Source: Bifidobacterium breve | Lineage (GTDB): Bacteria; Actinomycetota; Actinomycetes; Nanopelagicales; Nanopelagicaceae | Reading direction: 5' to 3' | DNA length: 42,774 bases | Assembly: GCA_945883755.1 (NCBI GenBank) | Contig: CAMCXX010000002.1 | Location: 1-42,774, forward strand | Shown here: positions 15,539 through 22,418 of the stretch, in pieces | Layout of the letters: every line of letters starts with the position of its first letter | Numbering within the stretch: the stretch's first letter is position 1 | Notes under the pieces: model-generated | Database searches by the model: none | Seen by the model: the letters and a program-made list of their open reading frames with translations, nothing else | What the model was told of the DNA's origin: nothing | Position numbers and translations under genes: made by a program

Positions 15539-16380
15539 TGAGTAAATTAACTATTACCAAAAGAATTCGAAATATCCCTATTCAATTACTAGTCATCCTG
15601 ATCTCTTTTATTGCGGTTTTTCCAATTTATTGGATGTTCAATACCGCATTGACCACCACTAGTGAGATGTTCTTAGAAAAACCTAAACTTTGGCCAAACA
15701 GTTTGTCCTTAGGCGGATTTGCAGATGTATTTGATGAACTTGAAATTGCGCTGTGGGTCAAAAATACTTTTGTTATAGCTTTAGGATCAACGGTAATGAG
15801 TTTACTTCTAGCTATATTTGCCGCTTACGGATTATCCAGGAGAAAGTTTTACGGCAAAGGATTTTTTGGCTTTATTCTTTTTGCAACACAAATGCTTCCA
15901 GAGGCCTTATTAGTAGTGCCGCTTTATGCTGTGTTTATCAAGTTAAGTTTGATTAACAGTTTGACTGGTCTGGTTATTGTAAATACTGCATTTGTCATGC
16001 CAATTGTGATTTGGGTGTTAAAAGGGGCGATTGATAGTGTTCCGTATGAATTAGAGCAGGCTGCATTAATTGATGGATGTTCAGTTTTTCAGATTCAACG
16101 GTTAATAATTTGGCCTTTGATCGCACCATCTATTGTGGCTTCGGCAGTATTAGCCTTTTTTCATGGCTGGAATGAGTATCTATTCGCGACAACCTTTATT
16201 CTCGATAGTGCAAAGCGTCCGGCCTCAACCGGTCTTGCAACTGTGTTGGGCGAGCTAGCAACTGATCTAGAGGTTGTTATGGCAGGTGCAATTCTTTATA
16301 CAGTTCCACCAATTATATTTTTTATGCTTATTCAAAAGAGAATTGTTGCTGGACTGGCAAGCGGTGCAGTAAAAGGTTAA
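15538..16380 (+). CDS. sugar ABC transporter permease, MalG type (importer 2)
   Basis: A 280-residue permease whose ATG overlaps the stop of its partner (TAATG). The EAA motif is EQAALIDGCSVFQIQRLIIWP near residue 174, and the C-terminus is AGLASGAVKG as in CUT1 permeases. Six membrane helices are apparent. It ends one base before the convergent P450 gene, and no terminator can be seen between them, so transcripts from the two sides may run into each other. Confidence 0.89.
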   Translation: MSKLTITKRIRNIPIQLLVILISFIAVFPIYWMFNTALTTTSEMFLEKPKLWPNSLSLGGFADVFDELEIALWVKNTFVIALGSTVMSLLLAIFAAYGLSRRKFYGKGFFGFILFATQMLPEALLVVPLYAVFIKLSLINSLTGLVIVNTAFVMPIVIWVLKGAIDSVPYELEQAALIDGCSVFQIQRLIIWPLIAPSIVASAVLAFFHGWNEYLFATTFILDSAKRPASTGLATVLGELATDLEVVMAGAILYTVPPIIFFMLIQKRIVAGLASGAVKG

Positions 16381-16381
16381 T

Positions 16382-17557
16382 TTAAAAGGTGATAACCATT
16401 TTGGTTGGACCGGTATTGCCACTATCTGGCAGGTAGGTATCTCCTGGAGCAACCCGCATGTTAGGTAGTCGAGTAGCAAGGGCTTTGAATGCCTCTTTCA
16501 TATCTAATCTTGCAACGTAGTGACCGATGCAATGGTGCATTCCACCACCAAAACCAAAGTGTGGAGCGCGCTCGGCAGTTATATCAAACTCATTATTAAC
16601 AAACTTTCTCGGATCACTGCCAGCTGGAATAGTTAATAAATGAATAGTTGTTCCCGCTTTAATTGTTAACTCTTTGTACTCGATATCAACAGATGCCTCA
16701 CGGGATACCCAAGTGATTGTGGGGTTTACTCTCATGATCTCCTCCACCGCCACACGTGCCAAATCTGGATTTTCTCCAAGCAACTCCCATTGTTTTGGAT
16801 GATTTGAAAAGGTCTTAATTCCTAAGCCAATTTGATTTCGGGTTGTATCAAAGCCGGCAAATATCAAAAGCGAGACCAGCGAGAGTAGCTCCTCATCGGT
16901 GATTGCTTTTCCATCCAAGGTTGCTTTTAGAAGTGTTCCGACAAAATCATCCTTGGCGCTAAGCCGGCTTTTTTGGATTAACTCACTTGAGATATCTAAG
17001 ATACCTTGCAATCCCGCTTCAATTAAAGGCAAATCCTCTTTAATAGTTACGCTAAAAACATAACCAAGATTGGTTGCTAAATCAGCGACTTTTGGCCATA
17101 ACTCATTATCTAAACCTAATAATCCAGTAATTACTCTGGCGGAGAATGGTTCAGCAAACTCGCTCATGAATTCACAGCTGCCTTTATCAATAAAGTTATC
17201 GATTAACTCATTAGCAAGGGCTGCAAAAAACGGCGCCAGTGGTTCGATAGTTTTTGGCGAAAAAGCAGGACCTGCCAATTTCCGAAGTCGCAGATGATCT
17301 TCGCCCTCAACACTTAGTAGCATTTTTTGCCACCAATCAGCTAACAAACCATCCTTAATCCCATAATGAGATGGCCATTTTCGAGTTCCCTGAAAGAGTC
17401 TTTTATCTTTTAATAAATTGTTGGCATCCTCATAACGTAAAACTGCGATTCCAAATGGAGTGGTTGCATGCCAATTACTTTCACGCGCATCCATAACCTG
17501 ATCAGATCGGATTGAAAACCCCGGCTGATTAAAATCTAGAAAGGCAGTTTTTTTCAC
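16382..17557 (-). CDS. cytochrome P450, translated from directly behind a tRNA
   Basis: A 391-residue soluble bacterial P450 of normal length. The I-helix oxygen-activation motif AGFDTT is at 234-239, the K-helix ExxR at Glu273-Arg276, and the heme-ligand loop FGFGGGMHHCIG has Cys343. It needs redox partners (ferredoxin and reductase), none of which is adjacent. The GTG start at 17557 lies one base after the discriminator base of the tRNA, leaving no room for a ribosome-binding site; the first in-frame ATG (residue 22) would cut into the conserved N-terminal block. The oxidised substrate is unknown. Position beside the second importer may mean a transported or sugar-linked substrate, but this is only inference. 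Confidence 0.9.
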   Translation of the reverse strand: MKKTAFLDFNQPGFSIRSDQVMDARESNWHATTPFGIAVLRYEDANNLLKDKRLFQGTRKWPSHYGIKDGLLADWWQKMLLSVEGEDHLRLRKLAGPAFSPKTIEPLAPFFAALANELIDNFIDKGSCEFMSEFAEPFSARVITGLLGLDNELWPKVADLATNLGYVFSVTIKEDLPLIEAGLQGILDISSELIQKSRLSAKDDFVGTLLKATLDGKAITDEELLSLVSLLIFAGFDTTRNQIGLGIKTFSNHPKQWELLGENPDLARVAVEEIMRVNPTITWVSREASVDIEYKELTIKAGTTIHLLTIPAGSDPRKFVNNEFDITAERAPHFGFGGGMHHCIGHYVARLDMKEAFKALATRLPNMRVAPGDTYLPDSGNTGPTKMVITF

Positions 17558-17558
17558 G

Positions 17559-17632
17559 TGGGGCGAGTAGGGCTCGAACCTACGACGACCGGATTATGAG
17601 TCCGGGGCTCTAACCAACTGAGCTATCGCCCC
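17559..17632 (-). tRNA. tRNA with CAT anticodon (elongator Met, or Ile2)
   Basis: Leftward 74-nt cloverleaf. Acceptor stem GGGGCGA/TCGCCCC with discriminator A, D-arm AGCTCAGTTGGTTAGAGC, anticodon stem CCGGA/TCCGG around loop CTCATAA (anticodon CAT), T-arm GTAGG TTCGAGC CCTAC. The 3' CCA is not encoded. The D-arm differs from initiator tRNAs, so this is an elongator Met tRNA or the lysidine-modified Ile2 tRNA, which share this anticodon. Confidence 0.93.
17604..17632 (-). repeat. repeat copy 1 (5' part of the CAT tRNA), att-like
   Basis: These 29 bp of the intact tRNA gene (5' acceptor strand, D-arm and start of the anticodon stem) recur at 19034-19062 in the same orientation with one mismatch (C versus T). 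The pair flanks one gene. Confidence 0.85.
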
Positions 17633-17645
17633 TTGTACTTCACAT

Positions 17646-17651
17646 TCTATA
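17646..17651 (-). promoter_or_regulatory. -10 box of the tRNA (and probably P450) promoter
   Basis: Leftward TATAGA ends 13 nt before the 5' end of the tRNA, giving a short 5' leader for RNase P. No strong -35 is visible. Since no other promoter precedes the P450 gene, this one probably serves both. Confidence 0.45.
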
Positions 17652-17676
17652 AGACCGCCTTACTATGACCGAAAAA

Positions 17677-17690
17677 CTGCTAATTAGCAG
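17677..17690. promoter_or_regulatory. 14-bp perfect palindrome upstream of the CAT tRNA
   Basis: CTGCTAATTAGCAG is a perfect palindrome about 26 bp upstream of the tRNA -10 box. The remaining sequence to 17893 (about 200 bp) holds no convincing gene; it may contain the promoter of the enolase-superfamily gene. An octamer ATTAGCAG from this palindrome also occurs just beyond the second tRNA-derived repeat. Confidence 0.35.
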
Positions 17691-17893
17691 CCAGCCCAGT
17701 TGAATTATAGAACAGCGCGACCTGCTCTACTGGCCTTATAACCGAGCCTGATTCAGACCTTACATATGGAAGTGAACTTTCGAGGGGGATACTTTCATAG
17801 GGATTTGAAATAGACTAGAAGTCAGAGATTTCGATACGGTGCAATTAGATCGTTTCAACTCTTTTTGTCAGCGAATTGAACGGAGTCCCGCCG

Positions 17894-19033
17894 GTGAAGG
17901 TTGTAAGCCTTGAAACTTTTATCGTAAATGTTCCTTACAAGCGAACAGAGGTTAGCTCAGTTGTTTTTCGAAGCGGTGTCACATCAGTGATCATAAAGCT
18001 AACGACCGATAATGGAGTTGTTGGCTGGGGAGAGGCTTGTTCTGGCGCTGATGTTTATTCGATAGAAGCTGCCATTAAGGCAATGTTTCCGTTTATCGAA
18101 GGTAAATCGCCATGGAATTCTGCAGAGTTAAGGCGAGATGCATTTCATCGTGGTCTTTGGGCCTATCGCGTATCGACAGGTAATTTTGCATGGGCAGCAA
18201 TTGATATGGCGCTCTGGGATATCTGCGGAAAAAGCGCAAATTTGCCAGTTTATAAATTGCTTGGAGGAGCAGTTAGGTCAGAAGTGGATTATTTCTTCTA
18301 CCTGGGTCATGGAACTACTTCAGACATTGCCGCACAATGCGCTGAAGGAATGAGCTTCGGCTATGAAACTTACTACTTAAAAACTGGAATTGACATTGAA
18401 CGTGAATTGGAAATGGTTGCAACAATTAGGGAAGCTATCGGGCCTAAGAATCGCATACGTTTGGATTCAAATGGTGCGTGGTCCCTTCAAGATGCTCCAA
18501 GAAACTTAAAAAAATTTGAGCGTTACGATATTGATTTTATTGAGCAGCCAGTTCCCGAAAACCCAATGTCACTTATGGCAAATTTACGCAGCAAAACCTC
18601 GATCCCGCTTGCGGCAAATGAGGGCCTGTGGAGCGAAGAGGATGCTAATCGATTGATTATGAATCAAGTTGCGGATGTTTATACTTTTTCACCATACTGG
18701 GTCGGAACTCTTGAAAAATTCAAACAAGTTTCATATGTGGCTAATGTTATGGGAAGTAAGGTTTGCCGACATACTCACGGTGAAATGGGAGTAGCAGCAA
18801 CAGCTTTTCATCACGCAAGTTTGACAATATCTAATTTGGTTTTGGGCAATCAACAGACGGCGGCTCACATAGAGGGTGATATCTTGGAGACCGAAATTCC
18901 GATTTCGAAATCACCAAAATGGGGATTACCAGAAGGCGCTGGGCTTGGATTTGCAATTAATGAGCAGGCTCTTTCCATAGGAGTAAGTAGATTTGCAAAA
19001 GAGGGACAGTATTTTCCGTATGGACAGATCTAA
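17894..19033 (+). CDS. enolase-superfamily enzyme, mandelate racemase/MLE-like, probable sugar-acid dehydratase
   Basis: A protein of about 379 residues with the enolase-superfamily capping domain and barrel. Metal ligands are Asp191 (RLDSNG), Glu217 (FIEQP) and Glu243 (AANEG). The base on the second barrel strand is reduced to one lysine, Lys163 (YYLKTG), the other KxK position being Tyr161. His293/His295 and Glu297 (CRHTHGE) are candidates for the opposite-face acid/base. This pattern fits acid-sugar dehydratases better than cycloisomerases, but the substrate is open. I prefer GTG 17894 because a GGAG ends 8 nt before it; a TTG at 17876 is in frame but has no such site. The gene stands alone between the two tRNA-derived repeats. 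It might supply the dehydratase missing from the 4.5-11.7 kb operon. Confidence 0.83.
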   Translation: MKVVSLETFIVNVPYKRTEVSSVVFRSGVTSVIIKLTTDNGVVGWGEACSGADVYSIEAAIKAMFPFIEGKSPWNSAELRRDAFHRGLWAYRVSTGNFAWAAIDMALWDICGKSANLPVYKLLGGAVRSEVDYFFYLGHGTTSDIAAQCAEGMSFGYETYYLKTGIDIERELEMVATIREAIGPKNRIRLDSNGAWSLQDAPRNLKKFERYDIDFIEQPVPENPMSLMANLRSKTSIPLAANEGLWSEEDANRLIMNQVADVYTFSPYWVGTLEKFKQVSYVANVMGSKVCRHTHGEMGVAATAFHHASLTISNLVLGNQQTAAHIEGDILETEIPISKSPKWGLPEGAGLGFAINEQALSIGVSRFAKEGQYFPYGQI

Positions 19034-19062
19034 GGGGTTCTAACCAACTGAGCTATCGCCCC
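19034..19062 (-). repeat. repeat copy 2, tRNA 5' fragment (att-like scar)
   Basis: A leftward copy of the tRNA 5' end, acceptor strand plus D-arm, matching 17604-17632 at 28 of 29 positions. The sequence beyond it does not continue as a tRNA: no anticodon or T-arm follows, so it is a fragment, not a gene. It begins right after the stop of the enolase-superfamily gene. Confidence 0.85.
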
Positions 19063-19166
19063 CATTATTAGCAGGTGCGTATGCCTTACACCCTCTTGAT
19101 CCTGATGATTTGATCAGAATATGCAGTTTTTTCGATTAACCTCCCGATAGATCAAGATTTTATAAG

Positions 19167-19172
19167 GATAAT
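19167..19172 (+). promoter_or_regulatory. -10 box of a possible leaderless promoter for the M23-like gene
   Basis: GATAAT lies 6 nt before the ATG at 19179, the spacing expected for a leaderless mRNA. TATAAG (19161-19166) next to it is an alternative -10. No clear -35 is seen. Confidence 0.35.
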
Positions 19173-19178
19173 CGCGGT

Positions 19179-19793
19179 ATGAAATTACTTCGAGTATTAG
19201 CCTTATCAATAATAATTCCAACTCAATTATTAATTTTTACGCCGCCCGCTACTGCTGCACCAATCTATGTATTTCCGATTACTAATTGTGTGGCTACCTA
19301 TGGCAAGTACCATCACAATTACCCAGCCACCGACATTAATACAAAAAGAGGATGTGCATTTGTTGCCCCAACTGCAGGAGTAGTAGATGTGGTTTTAGCA
19401 AAGGATGTATGGAGTGGAAAAACAAATTTAGGACAGGATCGTGGCGGCCTAGCTGTTGGAATAATTGGCGATGATGGTGTGCGATATTACGGTTCGCATT
19501 TATCAAAAATCGAGCCTGGAATTGCTGCCGGAGTACGTGTTGCTGCTGGCGCCAAATTAGGAGAGGTTGGAAGTACCGGATCTGCTCGTGGAACTAAACC
19601 ACATCTGCACTTTGGCATCTCATGGCCTACAGATAACAGTGTCTGGTGGGTAAGGCGAGGTGTTGTTGCGCCATGGAAATTTCTAGAGGCGTGGAAAGCT
19701 GGCAAGGATTTATCGCCGGCAAAAGCTGTTAATGCAGCGAAGCTAAGATTAGGTGAAATTCCACCTGAACCAAAAAATGAGGTTAGGAAATAA
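19179..19793 (+). CDS. secreted M23-family metallopeptidase-like protein
   Basis: A 204-residue exported protein. Residues 1-27 form a signal peptide (basic start, hydrophobic core, ATAA cleavage region). The body is a LytM/M23 fold: a zinc-site region YHHNYPATDINTKRG, then FVAPTAGVVDVV, and the His-x-His motif PHLHFG near residue 145. The first zinc-ligand block is HHNYPATD rather than the standard HxxxD, a spacing variant to note when judging activity. Such enzymes cut peptide cross-links in peptidoglycan during growth or division. It is a single-gene unit between the tRNA-derived repeat and a bidirectional terminator. Confidence 0.83.
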   Translation: MKLLRVLALSIIIPTQLLIFTPPATAAPIYVFPITNCVATYGKYHHNYPATDINTKRGCAFVAPTAGVVDVVLAKDVWSGKTNLGQDRGGLAVGIIGDDGVRYYGSHLSKIEPGIAAGVRVAAGAKLGEVGSTGSARGTKPHLHFGISWPTDNSVWWVRRGVVAPWKFLEAWKAGKDLSPAKAVNAAKLRLGEIPPEPKNEVRK

Positions 19794-19796
19794 AGT

Positions 19797-19847
19797 AAGG
19801 CCCACTATTTCTAGTAGGCCTTAAATAATTCGAGTTAAAAACTCGAG
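19797..19847. terminator. bidirectional terminator between the M23-like gene and cspA
   Basis: Stem 1 pairs 19797-19808 (TAAGGCCCACTA) with 19813-19824, 12 bp with one mismatch and a TTTC loop. Stem 2 pairs TCGAGTT (19831-19837) with AACTCGA (19841-19847). Both sit between the convergent genes. Leftward, stem 1 is followed by TTACTTTATTT, so it can stop cspA transcripts as well. Confidence 0.8.
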
Positions 19848-19858
19848 TTAATGGTTAT

Positions 19859-20062
19859 TTAAGCAGGATTTACAGCGTCAGCCTGAGGACCCTTAGGACC
19901 TTGGACTACTTCGAATGTAACTGCTTGACCCTCTTCAAGAGACTTGTAACCGTTTCCTTGGATTGCTGAGTAGTGAACGAAAACATCTTGTCCGCCACCA
20001 TCAACTGCAATGAAACCAAAACCCTTTTCAGAGTTGAACCACTTAACTGTACCTGTTGCCAT
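19859..20062 (-). CDS. cspA: cold-shock domain protein, CspA family
   Basis: A 67-residue protein that is one cold-shock domain. RNP1 is KGFGFI at about residues 13-18 and RNP2 is VFVHY at about 27-31; the start [10 protein letters not shown] is characteristic. It binds single-stranded nucleic acid and acts as an RNA chaperone. An AAGGA lies about 13 nt before the ATG. Upstream, leftward CATAAT (20081-20086) could be the -10 box, and an inverted repeat CTTATT/AATAAG (20094-20110) lies just beyond it. The short leader this implies is unlike the long thermosensor leader of E. coli cspA. Confidence 0.95.
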   Translation of the reverse strand: MATGTVKWFNSEKGFGFIAVDGGGQDVFVHYSAIQGNGYKSLEEGQAVTFEVVQGPKGPQADAVNPA

Positions 20063-20216
20063 TTAGCTTTTATTCCTTCGATTATGTTTGACACTTATTA
20101 ATTCAATAAGCGCCGGTCTTTCTTCTTACAGCTAGACCCAATCAACAAACCGTGGAACGGGTACTGCCAAGCGTCGGACTGAGGCAAACTTTACCCTGCT
20201 ATTGAGGAATAGTGAA

Positions 20217-20236
20217 AAGAGATGTATACATCTCTT
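20217..20236. promoter_or_regulatory. 20-bp perfect palindrome between cspA and the DUF3145 gene
   Basis: AAGAGATGTATACATCTCTT is a perfect 20-bp palindrome in the 247-bp divergent gap. It is flanked by a looser 7-bp inverted pair, GTACTGC (20161-20167) and GCAGTAC (20242-20248). There is no T-run next to it. A dimeric-regulator operator is the simplest reading. Confidence 0.55.
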
Positions 20237-20250
20237 ACTAAGCAGTACTG

Positions 20251-20301
20251 CACTTCAGAGCTAAATGGGCTGGGGAAGGTCACATATAGTGATCTGAAGT
20301 G
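20251..20301 (+). promoter_or_regulatory. inverted-repeat structure upstream of the DUF3145 gene
   Basis: CACTTCAGA (20251-20259) pairs perfectly with TCTGAAGTG (20293-20301), enclosing a small TCAC-ATATA-GTGA hairpin (20280-20292). The right arm ends exactly where the GAGG ribosome-binding site (20301-20304) begins. TATAGT at 20285-20290 inside it also looks like a -10 box, so the symmetry may be a DNA operator rather than an RNA fold. Confidence 0.45.
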
Positions 20302-20309
20302 AGGAAATA

Positions 20310-20813
20310 ATGAGTAAAGCGGTTTTTTACGCTGGTGATCTGCGGATTTACTCTGTGCCATCAGCCTTAATTGCCCATGTTGAATGGGCTATCAATCAGC
20401 AACTTGGCCAATCTCTCCAATTTGATTGGATCCCACAACCCTTATCTCCTGGTGCATTTGCCCTGGAAATGAGTTGGCGAGAGCCCACCAATATTGCCGG
20501 CAAATTAGCTATCTCCTTAAAAAGTTGGAGTTTGATTCGCTTTGAAATTCATGAGAGTAATTCAAAGTACTTAGATGGCATCTTATTTAGATGCACACCA
20601 GATTTAGGTTTACATCAAATAAGTGCTGGCCCTACCGGAGAGTTAATGATTAATGAGAATTCGATTAAAAGAGTTATTGCAACTGCAACTAGCCAAAAGA
20701 AATTGGTAAGTAATCTAGAAAATATCCTAGGGAGTGAGTGGGATATTGAATTAGAACCATTTCGTATTGCGCTCGCAGAGATTCATCAACAAAAGTTCAG
20801 CCAAATTGGCTAG
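20310..20813 (+). CDS. DUF3145 family protein, actinobacteria-specific
   Basis: A 167-residue cytoplasmic protein with the DUF3145 pattern known in actinobacteria: SVPSALIAHVEWAI near the start, DWIPQPLSPGAF, then MSW, SLIRFEIHE and RCTPDLGLHQISAGPTGE. No catalytic motif, signal peptide or membrane segment is evident. Function is unknown in the whole family. It is the first gene of a small rightward pair with the SIMPL-domain gene (9 nt gap) and has an unusually symmetric upstream region, so it may be tightly regulated. Confidence 0.85.
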   Translation: MSKAVFYAGDLRIYSVPSALIAHVEWAINQQLGQSLQFDWIPQPLSPGAFALEMSWREPTNIAGKLAISLKSWSLIRFEIHESNSKYLDGILFRCTPDLGLHQISAGPTGELMINENSIKRVIATATSQKKLVSNLENILGSEWDIELEPFRIALAEIHQQKFSQIG

Positions 20814-20822
20814 GATAGGGAT

Positions 20823-21560
20823 ATGGAAAATAGTGAACGTAATCGCTTTGTCGCAATAATCGCGGCCGCAGCTGTTTTATCCTCTGGCTTAACGCTTGGC
20901 CTATTTCAAGTTGGGGGCGGATTAGCATCTCGTTCAGCAAATGCAATTACGGTAACTGGCACCGCATCTGAAGATGCAACTGCAGATAATGCAGTCTGGA
21001 CCTTGAATTTAAATGAGTCACAACCAACATTAGCTTCATCAGTAAAAAAGATTGATGCAACTGCAGAGTCATTAAAGAAATACTTATTAAATGGTGGAAT
21101 TGCTGAGGACCAAATCGAGTACGGTCCAATCAATAGCAATGCAGTTCCCGAGTACAACAATGGCAATCCAACCGGTCGGGTTCTTGCCTATCAGGCTTAC
21201 CGCACAGTTACTGTGCGAAGCAAAGATGTAAAGTTAATTGAGAGATTAAGTAACAATATTGGCTCATTACTTGCCACCGGAGTAAATGTCGGAAATTATG
21301 GACCGGCTTACTACATTTCAACTTTAGATCAGATGCGATCAAAGCTACTTGCCGCAGCTATGAAGGATGCGCAAGAGCGAGCAAAGGCGATCACCGAGGC
21401 GGTTGGCGGAGGTGTTGGTCCATTGTTATCTGTAACAAGCGGTCCGACTCAGGTCACAACCATAAACTCCCTAGAGCGTGCTGCTGGTGGTGTCTATGAT
21501 GTTTCAACCATCGAGAAGACGGTAAACGTTACATTATCTGCAAGCTTTAAATCTAACTAG
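20823..21560 (+). CDS. SIMPL domain-containing protein (DUF541)
   Basis: A 245-residue exported or membrane-anchored protein: residues 8-33 form one hydrophobic segment (FVAIIAAAAVLSSGLTLGLF), and the rest is a SIMPL/DUF541 domain with the typical ITVTGTASEDATADNAVW opening, central YQAYRTVTVRSKDV and AMKDAQERAKAITEA. Relatives include E. coli YggE, linked to oxidative-stress protection, without a known reaction. It lies 9 nt after the DUF3145 gene. Its 3' end overlaps the convergent SGNH hydrolase gene by 8 bases. Confidence 0.85.
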   Translation: MENSERNRFVAIIAAAAVLSSGLTLGLFQVGGGLASRSANAITVTGTASEDATADNAVWTLNLNESQPTLASSVKKIDATAESLKKYLLNGGIAEDQIEYGPINSNAVPEYNNGNPTGRVLAYQAYRTVTVRSKDVKLIERLSNNIGSLLATGVNVGNYGPAYYISTLDQMRSKLLAAAMKDAQERAKAITEAVGGGVGPLLSVTSGPTQVTTINSLERAAGGVYDVSTIEKTVNVTLSASFKSN

Positions 21561-22416
21561 CTATCAGTAACTCAATCTTCTCTGGATCAGATTCAATTTG
21601 ATACAGAAAGGATAATTCACTTCTGAGCTTTGCCGGCTTTACCGTTTCAATCAAAACTTTGATTGATTCAATTACCATTAAGATCATAGCTGCAGGCAAT
21701 AAATCAACACTGCGCTTGAAAAACCAGGGCGTGCCATTTCGTAGCATCCACTTTATCTTTTCGGTACGAGATTTTATATTAACCTCAAACTTTGATGGAA
21801 TTGAAATTGCCCAGCCACGTTTGCGTAACTGTTCTGCGATCTTCCTAGCCAACATAAAGTGGCCAGCTGGCCCTGGGTGCATTCGATCAATATGCCAATT
21901 TCGCAAATTGTGAACATCCTCAATGCTTCTGGTTTTGACTGAAACAATCTCAAATTCGAGGGCAATTTTTCGGTAGACCGCATTAACTGCATTTACTCGC
22001 TTGTTTAAAACTCTGCCCAGCAACTTTGGTAATTTAAGCAGTTGCAGGGGATCATGTAATTCGACCATGACAATCTCACTACCAAGAGCTAATAGGTTAC
22101 GGCAGATGTATTGCAAATTTTCATGGAGTGAAATTGGATCAAAACCATTTCTTAGTAAATCATTTCCACCCACAATCACGGCACAAATATCTGGGTTTAG
22201 TTGCAATGCTTTCTCTAATTGGACCTGGGCAACCTCAGATGATTTTGCTCCTGGACGAGAGAAGTTAAAGTAATCACAACCATCTTGAAAATTTTCGGAT
22301 AGAAATCCTGCCCACCCGCGAAACACTCCTGTCTGCACCTCATCGCCGGTTCCATACGCAGCACTATCTCCGAGGACAACAAAGGTAGGACGTACTTTGA
22401 CCGCTTCTAAAATCAT
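21553..22416 (-). CDS. SGNH/GDSL-family hydrolase
   Basis: A 287-residue esterase-like protein. Block I is VVLGDSAAYG (nucleophile Ser18), block III is VGGNDLL, and block V is DRMHPGPAGH with the Asp/His pair. There is no signal peptide, so it probably works in the cytosol or at the inner membrane face; a C-terminal hydrophobic stretch (LPAAMILMVIESIKVLI) could attach it to the membrane. It is the last gene of an operon with two GT4 glycosyltransferases, 2 nt after the second one. A role in deacylating or modifying a glycolipid intermediate is plausible but inferred only from neighbours. Confidence 0.82.
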   Translation of the reverse strand: MILEAVKVRPTFVVLGDSAAYGTGDEVQTGVFRGWAGFLSENFQDGCDYFNFSRPGAKSSEVAQVQLEKALQLNPDICAVIVGGNDLLRNGFDPISLHENLQYICRNLLALGSEIVMVELHDPLQLLKLPKLLGRVLNKRVNAVNAVYRKIALEFEIVSVKTRSIEDVHNLRNWHIDRMHPGPAGHFMLARKIAEQLRKRGWAISIPSKFEVNIKSRTEKIKWMLRNGTPWFFKRSVDLLPAAMILMVIESIKVLIETVKPAKLRSELSFLYQIESDPEKIELLIAS

Positions 22417-22418
22417 AT

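Noticed and set aside
17691-17770. Possible second, decayed tRNA in the region right of the CAT tRNA (sequence with CTTATAACC)
   Set aside because: No T-arm consensus and no acceptor pairing can be found on either strand.
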